Source: HK-STAS-PATE-36 sp964565615
GTDB taxonomy: Bacteria > Patescibacteriota > Saccharimonadia > Saccharimonadales > JAGQNJ01
DNA length: 19,300 bases
Assembly: GCA_964565615.1 (NCBI GenBank)
Contig: CAZMFO010000016.1
Span: 1-19,300 of the forward strand
Direction of reading: 5' to 3'
The notes under the pieces were generated by a model, which was not told the origin of the DNA, searched no databases, and saw only the letters and a list, made by a program, of their open reading frames with translations. Within the stretch, counting starts at the first letter, position 1. Every line of letters starts with the position of its first letter. Below are positions 1-6,404 of this stretch, piece after piece. The position numbers were made by a program, and so were the translations under genes.

Positions 1-75
1 TTGGTTGCTATTACACTCCTAAGTATACGGGTGTTCCGTTTTAGTTTAGTGAACCGGAGAGGGCGGGGTATTTAG
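1..75 (+). CDS. C-terminal fragment of an upstream gene, probably a membrane protein
   Basis: The frame is open from the first base of the window to a TAG at 73-75. It encodes 24 residues: a hydrophobic run (LVAITLLSIRVF) followed by a short basic tail ending RRGRGI. A membrane helix followed by a positively charged cytoplasmic end is typical of integral membrane proteins, for example transporter permeases, but the fragment is too short to assign a family. It lies 32 bp upstream of the MurE-like gene on the same strand, so the two could be co-transcribed. The frame could also be open by chance. Confidence 0.35.
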   Translation: MVAITLLSIRVFRFSLVNRRGRGI

Positions 76-107
76 AAAAGTGCAGTACAGATGTATTATA
101 AGGTGAT

Positions 108-1400
108 ATGAATAGTCGCAAACTTGTTAAATCAATTATTCCAAAAGCAACTTTTAAGCGTATTGAGCCGTATGGACATTGGGCAGAGGCGATTATTGCG
201 CAACAGAGGTTTGGCTTTCCCGCTAAAAAGCTAAAAGTTATTGGCGTAACTGGTACAGATGGCAAAACAACAACCTGTATGTTGATTGCGAGTATGTTGC
301 GTAATGCTGGGTACAAAACAGCGACGATCACCACGACATCGGTTGACTTTGGTGATGGCAAGGGCGAACAGCTTAACCCCACACAGCTTACTACTGGTAG
401 CGCCAAACAACTTAACAATTTAATCACTTCAATAAATAAAAATCAGGTGGAATGGCTGGTGTTAGAAGTTTCTAGCCATGCTTTGTGGCAAAGGCGGGTC
501 TGGGGAATTCCTTTTACTTTAGCGGTGCTAACAAATTTGAGCCCAGAACATCTTGATTATCATGAGACTTTTGAAAATTATCGCAAAGCTAAAGAGCGAC
601 TTTTTAAGCTAACCAATACTAATAAATATGGTCTTAAAACAGGCATTATTAATGCCGACGATCAATCTGCAAAATACTTTGTACGAAATATTCAAACAGC
701 GGTTACTTACGGAATTAAAAGAGGTGACTTACGGGCAAAAAATATTAAATCAACACTGCAAGGCAATGATTTTGTTGCTACTATTGATGGTGATGAATAT
801 AAGATACACTCGTCGTTAATCGGTGGTTTTAATGTTTACAATGTTTTGGCTTGTGTGGCAGTAGGGCGGATAGTTGGACTTTCGCCAAAAGCTATTGAGC
901 AGGGGATCGCCAGCTTGCAGTTTGTGAATGGACGGATGATGCCGATTGATGAGGGGCAGAACTTTAATGTGTTGATTGATTATGCGGTTACTCCCGGGGC
1001 GATAGAAAGCGTACTGACAACAACGCGCCATTTAGCAGGGAAGGGCAAGATTCATATTGTGTTTGGTGCAACTGGGGATCGTGACAAAACAAAGCGTCCT
1101 AAAATGGGCGAAGTAGCTAGTAGGCTCGCAGATAAAGTTTATTTAACAGATGATGAAACATACACCGAGAATGCCGAGGCTATAAGGCAAGCGGTTTACG
1201 GTGGTGTTAAGAAGAATAATCGCCCAAAAGTAACTATGTTTACAGATCGTGCTAAAGCTATCGAATCGGCATTAAAAAACGCCAAGAAGGGTGATGTGGT
1301 CATAATTTCAGGCATCGGACACCAAACAACTCGCAATATGGGTGGAAAGAAAGTTGCCTGGAGTGATATAGAGGTAGCTAAAAAGATTCTAAAAAAATAA
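108..1400 (+). CDS. murE: MurE-like Mur ligase (UDP-MurNAc-peptide synthetase family), short N-terminus
   Basis: ATP-dependent amide ligase of the Mur family. MurE adds the third amino acid to the peptidoglycan stem peptide in the cytoplasm. Visible motifs: ATP loop GVTGTDGKTTT (46-56), EVSSHAL (120-126), NLSPEHLDYH (143-152), the lysine that is carbamoylated in this family in YRKAKERLF (K162), and the C-terminal domain motif VFGATGDRDKTKRP (318-331). At 430 aa it is shorter than usual MurE (about 490). Only 45 residues precede the ATP loop, so most of the UDP-binding N-terminal domain is missing. The DAP-type DNPR motif is replaced by DETY (349-352), and GKGHE by GIGHQ (402-406). The third amino acid therefore cannot be predicted and the exact substrate is uncertain. 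The ATG at 108 has AAGGTG just upstream. A six-codon frame at 91-111 overlaps the start as ATGA but may be chance. Confidence 0.85.
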   Translation: MNSRKLVKSIIPKATFKRIEPYGHWAEAIIAQQRFGFPAKKLKVIGVTGTDGKTTTCMLIASMLRNAGYKTATITTTSVDFGDGKGEQLNPTQLTTGSAKQLNNLITSINKNQVEWLVLEVSSHALWQRRVWGIPFTLAVLTNLSPEHLDYHETFENYRKAKERLFKLTNTNKYGLKTGIINADDQSAKYFVRNIQTAVTYGIKRGDLRAKNIKSTLQGNDFVATIDGDEYKIHSSLIGGFNVYNVLACVAVGRIVGLSPKAIEQGIASLQFVNGRMMPIDEGQNFNVLIDYAVTPGAIESVLTTTRHLAGKGKIHIVFGATGDRDKTKRPKMGEVASRLADKVYLTDDETYTENAEAIRQAVYGGVKKNNRPKVTMFTDRAKAIESALKNAKKGDVVIISGIGHQTTRNMGGKKVAWSDIEVAKKILKK

Positions 1401-1416
1401 CAGCCAAGAAGCTGTT
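1391..1416 (-). terminator. Probable intrinsic terminator for minus-strand transcription
   Basis: The inverted repeat AACAGC / GCTGTT (1399-1404 and 1411-1416, 6-nt loop) is followed on the minus strand by A and seven T residues (1397-1391). It overlaps the murE stop codon. In the plus direction no T-run follows, so it best serves the minus-strand unit that starts near 2043. Confidence 0.5.
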
Positions 1417-1444
1417 TAGTGTGCAGTGATGAAATATGGACTAA

Positions 1445-1492
1445 GGGCAGTGATTTCTCGATTTCTAAAATAGAAAGAGTGGCACACTGCCC
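1445..1492. repeat. Long intergenic hairpin
   Basis: GGGCAGTG (1445-1452) pairs perfectly with CACTGCCC (1485-1492). Inside it, TTTCT/AGAAA and CTC/GAG can pair further. No T-run follows on either strand, so it is not a standard terminator. It lies in the presumed 3' untranslated region of the minus-strand gene at 1602-2015. Confidence 0.6.
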
Positions 1493-1522
1493 ATGGTTGG
1501 TAGATGTTAATCGCTTGCGACC

Positions 1523-1577
1523 TGAGGGGTGCAGGCCTTGATGTTGACGCCATTGTCAACCGGCCTGCAACCCCTCA
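1523..1577. repeat. Large two-part GC-rich hairpin downstream of the GC-rich gene
   Basis: The left arm 1523-1537 and right arm 1562-1577 form 15 base pairs with a single bulged A. The core is GCAGGCC/GGCCTGC. The loop holds a second hairpin, GTTGAC (1543-1548) with GTCAAC (1555-1560). It begins 25 bp after the stop codon of the minus-strand gene. No U-tract follows, so it may be an RNA-stability or processing element, or a terminator of a non-canonical kind. Confidence 0.7.
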
Positions 1578-1601
1578 TGGTCACCCCCCAGCGATCTTAG
1601 C

Positions 1602-2015
1602 TCACCGACGCCTCATGTTCCGAGGCTTGTTGGTAAACTTCTGTACTGCGTGGTAGCGGTCAGGGTTGACCACCACCAAACCCCGTCCGTTGGACGGGTG
1701 GCTCTTGCGCGAACGAGCCCGCTCACGGTCCGAGTACAGTTGAGCCGATTGCTTGACCAACTGCATGACTATCACCTTCATAACCTCGCGCGGAAGCGAG
1801 GGGTTCAGGAAGGTGAACGATACCCACTTTCCGGTATCCCGGAAAGCTTCGATCTCACGCGAGAAGATCTCACGGAGACCAAACACCTCGTACATGGCGG
1901 GGAGCCACGCACGAATTGTCGCCGACGGCAGGTGTGCCATCGCCACACCACCAGCGTAGGAGAACTTGATTTCTCCTACTTCAATTTCTTCTCCATCTAC
2001 CTCGATTGTCTCCAT
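1602..2015 (-). CDS. Hypothetical protein encoded in a GC-rich, hairpin-dense island
   Basis: I do not recognise the family. The 137-aa product starts METIEVDGEEIEVGEI and ends in a very basic tail (KPRNMRRR). It has no signal peptide or membrane segment. The start is set by AAGGAG (plus-strand 2020-2025), four bases before ATG 2015; the ATG at 2018 is too close and one at 2051 has no SD. Codons after about the first 17 favour G/C in third position, unlike every neighbour; bases 1681-1740 are 41/60 G+C. The coding region contains perfect inverted repeats at 1682-1698, 1784-1801, 1827-1846, 1931-1949 and 1956-1979. It has its own consensus promoter (2050-2078) and stands alone between a convergent and a divergent gene. 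The basic C-terminus would suit nucleic-acid binding, but that is speculation. A structured RNA as the functional product cannot be excluded. Confidence 0.65.
   Translation of the reverse strand: METIEVDGEEIEVGEIKFSYAGGVAMAHLPSATIRAWLPAMYEVFGLREIFSREIEAFRDTGKWVSFTFLNPSLPREVMKVIVMQLVKQSAQLYSDRERARSRKSHPSNGRGLVVVNPDRYHAVQKFTNKPRNMRRR
1827..1846. repeat. 8-bp perfect inverted repeat with tetraloop inside the GC-rich gene
   Basis: CTTTCCGG (1827-1834), loop TATC, CCGGAAAG (1839-1846). It is one of five perfect hairpins of 6-9 bp in this ORF. Another, CCCGTCC-GTT-GGACGGG, lies at 1682-1698. Confidence 0.6.
1956..1979. repeat. 9-bp perfect inverted repeat inside the GC-rich gene
   Basis: GTAGGAGAA (1956-1964) and TTCTCCTAC (1971-1979) flank a 6-nt loop, CTTGAT. 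On the mRNA of the minus-strand gene the hairpin falls about 36 nt after the start codon, where it could slow ribosomes or stabilise the transcript. Confidence 0.6.
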
Positions 2016-2049
2016 CATACTCCTTGTTAGTCGGGAAATGGGACACTTC

Positions 2050-2078
2050 ATTTAAACATAAACAACAAACAGTGTCAA
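2050..2078 (-). promoter_or_regulatory. Consensus promoter for the GC-rich minus-strand gene
   Basis: On the minus strand a perfect -35 TTGACA (plus 2073-2078) is followed after 17 nt by a -10 TTAAAT (plus 2050-2055, 4/6 to TATAAT). Transcription would start near 2043, giving a leader of about 28 nt that contains the AAGGAG ribosome site. Confidence 0.6.
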
Positions 2079-2088
2079 TGCTAAACAA

Positions 2089-2117
2089 TTGCTTGAATGC
2101 CACGATTGTTGTATAAT
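2089..2117 (+). promoter_or_regulatory. Promoter for the 2126 gene, predicting a leaderless mRNA
   Basis: TTGCTT (2089-2094) lies 17 nt before a perfect -10 TATAAT (2112-2117). Only 8 nt separate the -10 box from ATG 2126, so the transcript should start at or next to the ATG. It sits back to back with the minus-strand promoter at 2050-2078. Confidence 0.5.
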
Positions 2118-2125
2118 TATGTCTG

Positions 2126-2755
2126 ATGAGTGCCTTTGAAACATCACCAAATTTTGAGCAAGAGCCAAATAACACAGTTTTTGCTGATTTAATAGATCAA
2201 GCGACCTATGTATTGGACGATGCTTTTAATGATTCTATCCCGAATAAATTTGCGAGGTCGGCAAGATCAATTATTGAGCTGGTTCAGATAGACACATCTT
2301 CTTTAGAGGGCGAACGGTTATTTAGCGTATTGCTAACCGAAAGTGGTGGCAAGGCTAATTATGGAGTTGAGATGATTCGAGTATTAGCTAGACCAAATGG
2401 TTCGTTTAACTCGGTTGGCGAAGCAGTTGATTTTTTTGGGCGTGATTATTCCTCTTTGCCCTTTATGACAGGAGAATATTTTGTTGCTCATTGTAATAGG
2501 GAAGGTGAATGGCGATATAGCCGTATTGATGATCAAGGCGTACACCCTTGGCTACCGAATTTGAAGGATCTTTCTGGAGAAGCTAACTCTACTCTAGAAG
2601 GTGTAGATATTATGAAGGCTATTTTGCAAGGGGCCGACCCAATAAGGCAACAAGAAGAATACGAAAGGCGACGGGTTCTTAGGCTATTAGATGAGGCTTA
2701 TGCTTATGAATTAATTGATAAGCTAGACAATTGGCCAATAGTCCCCCAAAACTAA
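2126..2755 (+). CDS. Hypothetical protein, first of a coupled pair
   Basis: I do not recognise the family. The product is 209 aa, soluble and acidic, with no signal peptide or membrane segment. The middle (about 60-150) looks like a mixed alpha/beta fold with many aromatic residues. The end (about 155-205) is predicted helical and rich in charged residues, with EEYERRRVLRLLDEAYAY in it. Translation starts at ATG 2126 with no SD, directly below a TATAAT box, so it is probably leaderless. The stop at 2753-2755 is one base from the ATG of the next gene, so the two are likely translated together. It sits upstream of groES-groEL, but the heat-shock operon has its own promoter. Confidence 0.7.
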   Translation: MSAFETSPNFEQEPNNTVFADLIDQATYVLDDAFNDSIPNKFARSARSIIELVQIDTSSLEGERLFSVLLTESGGKANYGVEMIRVLARPNGSFNSVGEAVDFFGRDYSSLPFMTGEYFVAHCNREGEWRYSRIDDQGVHPWLPNLKDLSGEANSTLEGVDIMKAILQGADPIRQQEEYERRRVLRLLDEAYAYELIDKLDNWPIVPQN

Positions 2756-2756
2756 G

Positions 2757-3644
2757 ATGAGTGAATTTTTGAGCCTAAGCCCAGAACAGAATTTGTTAGA
2801 CGCTTTGTATAGCCTTCAGGCGTATCGACAGATAAGTTGCCAAGATCCAGAACCTGCTGTGTTCGGGGGCGAGATACATCCTGAATGCTCGGTTTTTAAA
2901 GACCGGAATACAGGAGATAGGATAGTAGTAACTGCATTACCCTTAGATGATGCTGATTTTACTGGTGCTAGTGTTTGGCTTTCAAATCCAGAGCAAGGTG
3001 TTGAGGTAAGAACAGAAAAATGGCAAGCTAGCCCACCTGATGTTATATTTTGGATAGATGAGGCATTAAGGGTAATCTACCATAACCCTAGTACTGGTGC
3101 AAAAGTGCGAGGATTTCCGACACAGACATTGGCAGAAAGAATAGATTTTCCTAGAATTTACCCAATTCCGCAGTCCGAGCAAGATCCACGATCAATCCCA
3201 AACGAAATTGAGAGTTTGTACACTCCGCAAACAGACACTTACACTTTATCTTCACGCATTTTTGATACTAATTTAGAGAACAACTTAAGCGTATTTGCTC
3301 GTTGTTACGGAGTTGTGGGGCAAGAGCAGGGAGAGGCAATGGCTTTTGATCTTAGCATTTACGAAACTATGCCCAGCTCGAAGTCTTTAAGAAGTGATGA
3401 GTTTGACAGAGAGTTTATTTTAGGTCTTGATCTTGGTGCCGAAACAGCTTTAACTGTTAGACCTTGGGGCAGACCGCAGACAATTTTGGTCGGGCGGTCA
3501 TTTAAGATTAAAGTTGTACGCGAGGGTATGTTAATAAGTTCGCTACAAAATGGACGAGAAGTAATGTGCATTCCAACCAAAGAAACAGAACAGTTTATAG
3601 ATAGCGTACTGTTGTCGGCAAGCCAAAATCAATCAAACTCTTGA
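2757..3644 (+). CDS. Hypothetical protein, second of a coupled pair
   Basis: I do not recognise the family. The product is 295 aa with no signal peptide or membrane helix. It appears largely beta-rich, with alternating hydrophobic and charged stretches and several Pro-containing turns. The start ATG follows the previous stop codon by one base and has no clear SD, which points to translational coupling. Its stop codon TGA (3642-3644) lies inside the -35 box of the groES promoter (3641-3646), so the pair and the chaperonin operon share their boundary bases. Base and codon use match the neighbouring core genes, giving no sign of recent transfer. A role in protein quality control would be only guilt by association with groESL. 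Confidence 0.7.
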   Translation: MSEFLSLSPEQNLLDALYSLQAYRQISCQDPEPAVFGGEIHPECSVFKDRNTGDRIVVTALPLDDADFTGASVWLSNPEQGVEVRTEKWQASPPDVIFWIDEALRVIYHNPSTGAKVRGFPTQTLAERIDFPRIYPIPQSEQDPRSIPNEIESLYTPQTDTYTLSSRIFDTNLENNLSVFARCYGVVGQEQGEAMAFDLSIYETMPSSKSLRSDEFDREFILGLDLGAETALTVRPWGRPQTILVGRSFKIKVVREGMLISSLQNGREVMCIPTKETEQFIDSVLLSASQNQSNS

Positions 3645-3670
3645 CAGGCAAATTAGCAATCGGCTATAGT
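3641..3670 (+). promoter_or_regulatory. groESL promoter
   Basis: A perfect -35 TTGACA (3641-3646) and a -10 TATAGT (3665-3670) are spaced by 18 nt. The expected start of transcription near 3677 lies just upstream of the CIRCE operator, as in HrcA-regulated operons. Confidence 0.75.
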
Positions 3671-3682
3671 GAGTGCTGAAAG

Positions 3683-3709
3683 TTGGCACTCTACTAGCAT
3701 AAGTGCTAA
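3683..3709. promoter_or_regulatory. CIRCE operator (HrcA binding site)
   Basis: TTGGCACTC (3683-3691), nine bases, AAGTGCTAA (3701-3709). Each arm matches the CIRCE consensus TTAGCACTC-N9-GAGTGCTAA at 8 of 9 positions. CIRCE is bound by the repressor HrcA and keeps groESL low without heat stress. An additional half-site-like GAGTGCTGA lies at 3671-3679. No hrcA gene is in the window. Confidence 0.85.
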
Positions 3710-3743
3710 CTAACAGTTGAATATCAAGTAAAAGGAGGATTAA

Positions 3744-4013
3744 ATGGCAAATAATATTCAACCAATGGAAGAATATGTGGTTGTTCAAGCCGAAGAAGCA
3801 AAATCAAAAACAGCCAGTGGGCTTTATATTCCTGATTCTGCTCAAGAGAAGCCTAAAACCGCTAAAGTAATAGCCGTTGGCTCGGATGTTAAGGGCATCA
3901 AAGCTGGCGACAAGGTAATTTACAAGAACGAGTATGAGGCCACAAATGTAAAGGTTGGCTCTGAGGAGTTTATTATTGTTAATAAGAAAAATATTATCGC
4001 AACAGTTAAGTAG
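3744..4013 (+). CDS. groES: Co-chaperonin GroES (Cpn10)
   Basis: GroES forms the seven-subunit lid of the GroEL folding chamber in the cytoplasm. The 89-aa product is slightly shorter than the usual 95-97. It has the family order: a beta-rich N-terminus (MEEYVVVQAEE), a mobile loop with the GroEL-contact stretch SGLYIPDSAQEKP (25-37), the KAGDKVIYKNEY segment (52-63), and the closing VNKKNIIATVK strand. The start ATG follows a strong AAAGGAGG SD with 5-nt spacing. groEL begins 24 bp after the stop, and the two share one promoter and a CIRCE operator. Confidence 0.97.
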   Translation: MANNIQPMEEYVVVQAEEAKSKTASGLYIPDSAQEKPKTAKVIAVGSDVKGIKAGDKVIYKNEYEATNVKVGSEEFIIVNKKNIIATVK

Positions 4014-4037
4014 TAAATAAAGGAAGGATGGCTTTTT

Positions 4038-5690
4038 ATGGCAAAGAAAGTTTTTTATGATGAGGATGCTCGTCGAAGAGTGCTAGAGGGCGCACGAATT
4101 TTGTATGAGGCAGTAAAGACTACAATGGGGCCAAAGGGGCGAAATGTAGTTATTAGCAAGTCTTATGGCAACCCAACAATAACCCACGATGGCGTAACAG
4201 TTGCCAAAGGGGTAGAGATTGAAGATAAAGACGACGAAACCTTAGGGTACAAGGTTGGAGCAGAGTTGATTAAGCAGGTTGCCAACAAAATGAACGATGT
4301 TGCTGGCGACGGAACAACTACCGTGACAGTTTTGACATACCATATCTTAAGTGAGGCAAACAAACTGATTGCCGCAGGACATAATCCAATGTTACTTAGA
4401 AAGGGCCTAGAACAAGCCTCTCAAGAGGTTATTGCTAAGCTCGGTGGATTATCAGAAGACATTAAAAGCAACAAAAAACGCGTTGCCGAGGTAGCAACCA
4501 TTAGTGCGGGAGATAGCGAAATTGGCAACTTGATTGCCGATGTTATTGAAAAAGTCGGCAAAGATGGCGTGGTAACAGTAGAAGAAGGACAGAGTTTAGA
4601 GCTTGAGAGCGAAGTAGTTGAGGGCTTTACCTTTGATAAAGGTTATGTTAGTGCTTTAATGGTAACCGACGCTACTCGGATGGAAGCCGTCTACGATAAG
4701 CCCACCATCGTTATTACAGACAAAAAAATTAGCTCTGTTCAGGAATTTTTGCCATTACTAGAGAAGCTTGCACAGGCAGGCAAGAAGGACTTAGTGATTA
4801 TCGCCGAAGATGTAGAGGGCGAAGTTTTAGGAACTTTAGTTTTGAATAAGCTAAAGGGTGTCCTTAATACGGTTGCTGTTAAAGCTCCAAGTTTTGGCGA
4901 TCGCCGTAAAGATGTTTTGCAAGACATTGCTATACTTACGGGTGGATCTGTAATTAGCGAAGAGCAGGGTATGGACTTTGAGAATGTTGAGCTTGATGTT
5001 GTAGGAACTGCTCGTAAAATTATCGTTACTAAAGACGAAACAACAATTATTGAGGGTGCTGGACGATCGACAGATGTTAAGCAACGAATTTCTCAGATTG
5101 TAGCACAAGCCGAAAACGCTAGTAGCGAATATGATAAAGAACAGCTTGATAAACGACGAGCTTCTTTGCAAGGTAAAGTTGCGGTGATAATGGTTGGTGG
5201 CGCAACAGAGACAGAGATTGAAGAAAAGAAGTTTCGGGTAGATGACGCCGTGGCGGCCACAAAAGCAGCTTTAGAAGAGGGTATTGTACCCGGAGGTGGA
5301 GTAACCTTAGTCAACCTTGCAGAAACTATCAAGATTGGTGGTCATGATTCTGCATCTGCAGGTGCTCAACTTCTAAAAAGTGCACTTGAACAACCATTTA
5401 GAATTTTAATGCTTAATTCGGCAATTAATCCAGATGAGTGGTTGCCACAAGTTAAGAAGGCGAAGGTTGGGCAAGGAGTCAATGTTAATAGCCCTAGTAA
5501 GCTAGTTGACCTTAAGTCTAGCGGTGTTGTTGATCCAGCAAGGGTAACAAAAGAGGCAATCCAAAATGCCGTTTCGATTGCCGGAACAAGTATGACTATG
5601 GGAGCTTTAGTAGTAGATATCCCTGAAAAGGAAACACCAATGCCGGCTGGAGGTGGAATGGGTATGGGTGGCGGAATGGGAATGATGTAG
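4038..5690 (+). CDS. groEL: Chaperonin GroEL (Cpn60)
   Basis: This 60-kDa subunit builds the double-ring chaperonin that folds proteins with ATP in the cytoplasm. The 550-aa length is standard (E. coli 548). Conserved parts include TTMGPKGRNV (28-37), THDGVTVAKG near residue 50, the ATP-site motif GDGTTT (90-95) with its catalytic Asp at 91, the second catalytic Asp around 403 in RVDDAVAATKAA, and EEGIVPGGGVTLV. The apical domain has the expected VKAPSFGDRRK. The tail ends in the Gly-Gly-Met repeat found in most bacterial GroELs. AGGAAGGA (4021-4028) is the ribosome site. It is the second gene of the CIRCE-controlled operon and ends before a strong hairpin terminator. Confidence 0.99.
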   Translation: MAKKVFYDEDARRRVLEGARILYEAVKTTMGPKGRNVVISKSYGNPTITHDGVTVAKGVEIEDKDDETLGYKVGAELIKQVANKMNDVAGDGTTTVTVLTYHILSEANKLIAAGHNPMLLRKGLEQASQEVIAKLGGLSEDIKSNKKRVAEVATISAGDSEIGNLIADVIEKVGKDGVVTVEEGQSLELESEVVEGFTFDKGYVSALMVTDATRMEAVYDKPTIVITDKKISSVQEFLPLLEKLAQAGKKDLVIIAEDVEGEVLGTLVLNKLKGVLNTVAVKAPSFGDRRKDVLQDIAILTGGSVISEEQGMDFENVELDVVGTARKIIVTKDETTIIEGAGRSTDVKQRISQIVAQAENASSEYDKEQLDKRRASLQGKVAVIMVGGATETEIEEKKFRVDDAVAATKAALEEGIVPGGGVTLVNLAETIKIGGHDSASAGAQLLKSALEQPFRILMLNSAINPDEWLPQVKKAKVGQGVNVNSPSKLVDLKSSGVVDPARVTKEAIQNAVSIAGTSMTMGALVVDIPEKETPMPAGGGMGMGGGMGMM

Positions 5691-5711
5691 CCGAGTAGTT
5701 GTTCTACCTAA

Positions 5712-5745
5712 AAAAACACCCTGGTTTAATGTCTAGGGTGTTTTT
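5712..5745. terminator. Bidirectional intrinsic terminator after groEL
   Basis: AAAAACACCCT (5712-5722) and AGGGTGTTTTT (5735-5745) form a perfect 11-bp stem with a 12-nt loop. T-runs follow on both strands, so it ends groESL from the left and the minus-strand gene 5792-6046 from the right. Confidence 0.9.
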
Positions 5746-5791
5746 GTTTGTAGTATGATTTATTGCGAGTGCAGTAAGGGGCATTATTTGA

Positions 5792-6046
5792 CTATGCGCG
5801 TGGGCCACCTTGGCCATATTCGGGTGGCTCGTCCTCGTCTGGGTCATCACCGGGTACTATGAATACACCATTTGGGTCTATCTGAGGTAAGGACTGGTTA
5901 GCAAGACTTCTGACAGACTCCTGGCGTTCTTTGATATCTTGCTGTCGCATCTCCTCAAGAGCTTGTACTTCCTCTGGAGTGGTCGCTTGGGTGGCCAGAT
6001 CAGCATATGCGTCTTCTGTTGGTTTGGGTAGATCTTCTTCGTTCAT
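5792..6046 (-). CDS. Small acidic hypothetical protein
   Basis: I do not recognise the family. It encodes 84 aa with strong negative charge. The first half (TTPEEVQALEEMRQQDIKER region) is probably helical. The second half is Pro/Asp/Glu-rich and ends in a flexible GQGGPRA tail. There is no signal peptide or membrane segment. AAGGAA (plus 6054-6059) lies 7 nt before the ATG, which supports a real start. It lies 52 bp downstream of another small minus-strand gene (6099-6350), with which it is probably co-transcribed, and is closed by the shared terminator at 5712-5745. Confidence 0.7.
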   Translation of the reverse strand: MNEEDLPKPTEDAYADLATQATTPEEVQALEEMRQQDIKERQESVRSLANQSLPQIDPNGVFIVPGDDPDEDEPPEYGQGGPRA

Positions 6047-6098
6047 TGTTTGGTTCCTTTTTGTTTTAGCTTACAGTATTGTTAGTATATCAAAACAC

Positions 6099-6350
6099 TT
6101 ATGCTTTGTCAATATCGGCTATTGAGTCTGGAACAGGTTCTCTTTCTATAAAATATGCTAGCTCTACTAGGACTGATAGTTGCCCAGCTATCTTGCCAGC
6201 AAGCATATTCATATCTGGATTATCAATATTAACAATACCATCAGGACCAAAAAAGCGTACCTTTAATTCGTGCTGATCGCGCTCTACAGCCTCTTTGCGG
6301 GTTTCGTAAAAACTAACAAGCTCTTGCCTTGAAAATACATTTTTGGACAT
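6099..6350 (-). CDS. Small hypothetical protein, leaderless start
   Basis: I do not recognise the family. The product is 83 aa, soluble and mostly helical, with a charged N-terminal helix (FSRQELVSFYETRKEAVERD) and a less polar C-terminal helix (AGKIAGQLSVLVELAYFIE). The start ATG at 6350 has no SD and lies 8 nt below a perfect extended -10 box (6359-6367). It is divergent from the membrane protein gene at 6455 and probably begins a two-gene unit with 5792-6046. Confidence 0.7.
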   Translation of the reverse strand: MSKNVFSRQELVSFYETRKEAVERDQHELKVRFFGPDGIVNIDNPDMNMLAGKIAGQLSVLVELAYFIEREPVPDSIADIDKA

Positions 6351-6358
6351 TCAACTTA

Positions 6359-6367
6359 ATTATACCA
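6359..6367 (-). promoter_or_regulatory. Extended -10 promoter element for the 6350 gene
   Basis: Minus-strand TGGTATAAT: a perfect TATAAT (plus 6359-6364) with the TGN extension. The -35 region is weak. The gap to ATG 6350 is 8 nt. Confidence 0.5.
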
Positions 6368-6404
6368 TATAATTGATTAAAAACACAATAAGTTTAGCAA
6401 AGCG

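Noticed and set aside
91..111. Six-codon ORF overlapping the murE start as ATGA
   Set aside because: Too short to judge; its own start has no SD and the AAGGTG within it serves the murE ATG.
41..427. Minus-strand frame opposite the start of the murE-like gene
   Set aside because: The plus strand carries an unmistakable Mur ligase there. The minus frame gives a low-complexity, cysteine-rich translation without ribosome site.
1445..1577. Riboswitch or tRNA-like element
   Set aside because: The hairpins lie downstream of both flanking convergent genes, and no tRNA T-loop or known riboswitch core is seen.
1650..2030. Long open frame on the plus strand opposite the GC-rich gene
   Set aside because: It has no ribosome site or promoter in the right place, while the minus-strand frame has a perfect -35, correct spacing and AAGGAG. 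The open frame follows from the biased codon use of the true gene.
4163..5332. Several minus-strand open frames inside groEL
   Set aside because: They are side effects of groEL codon use; none has a ribosome site or known motif.
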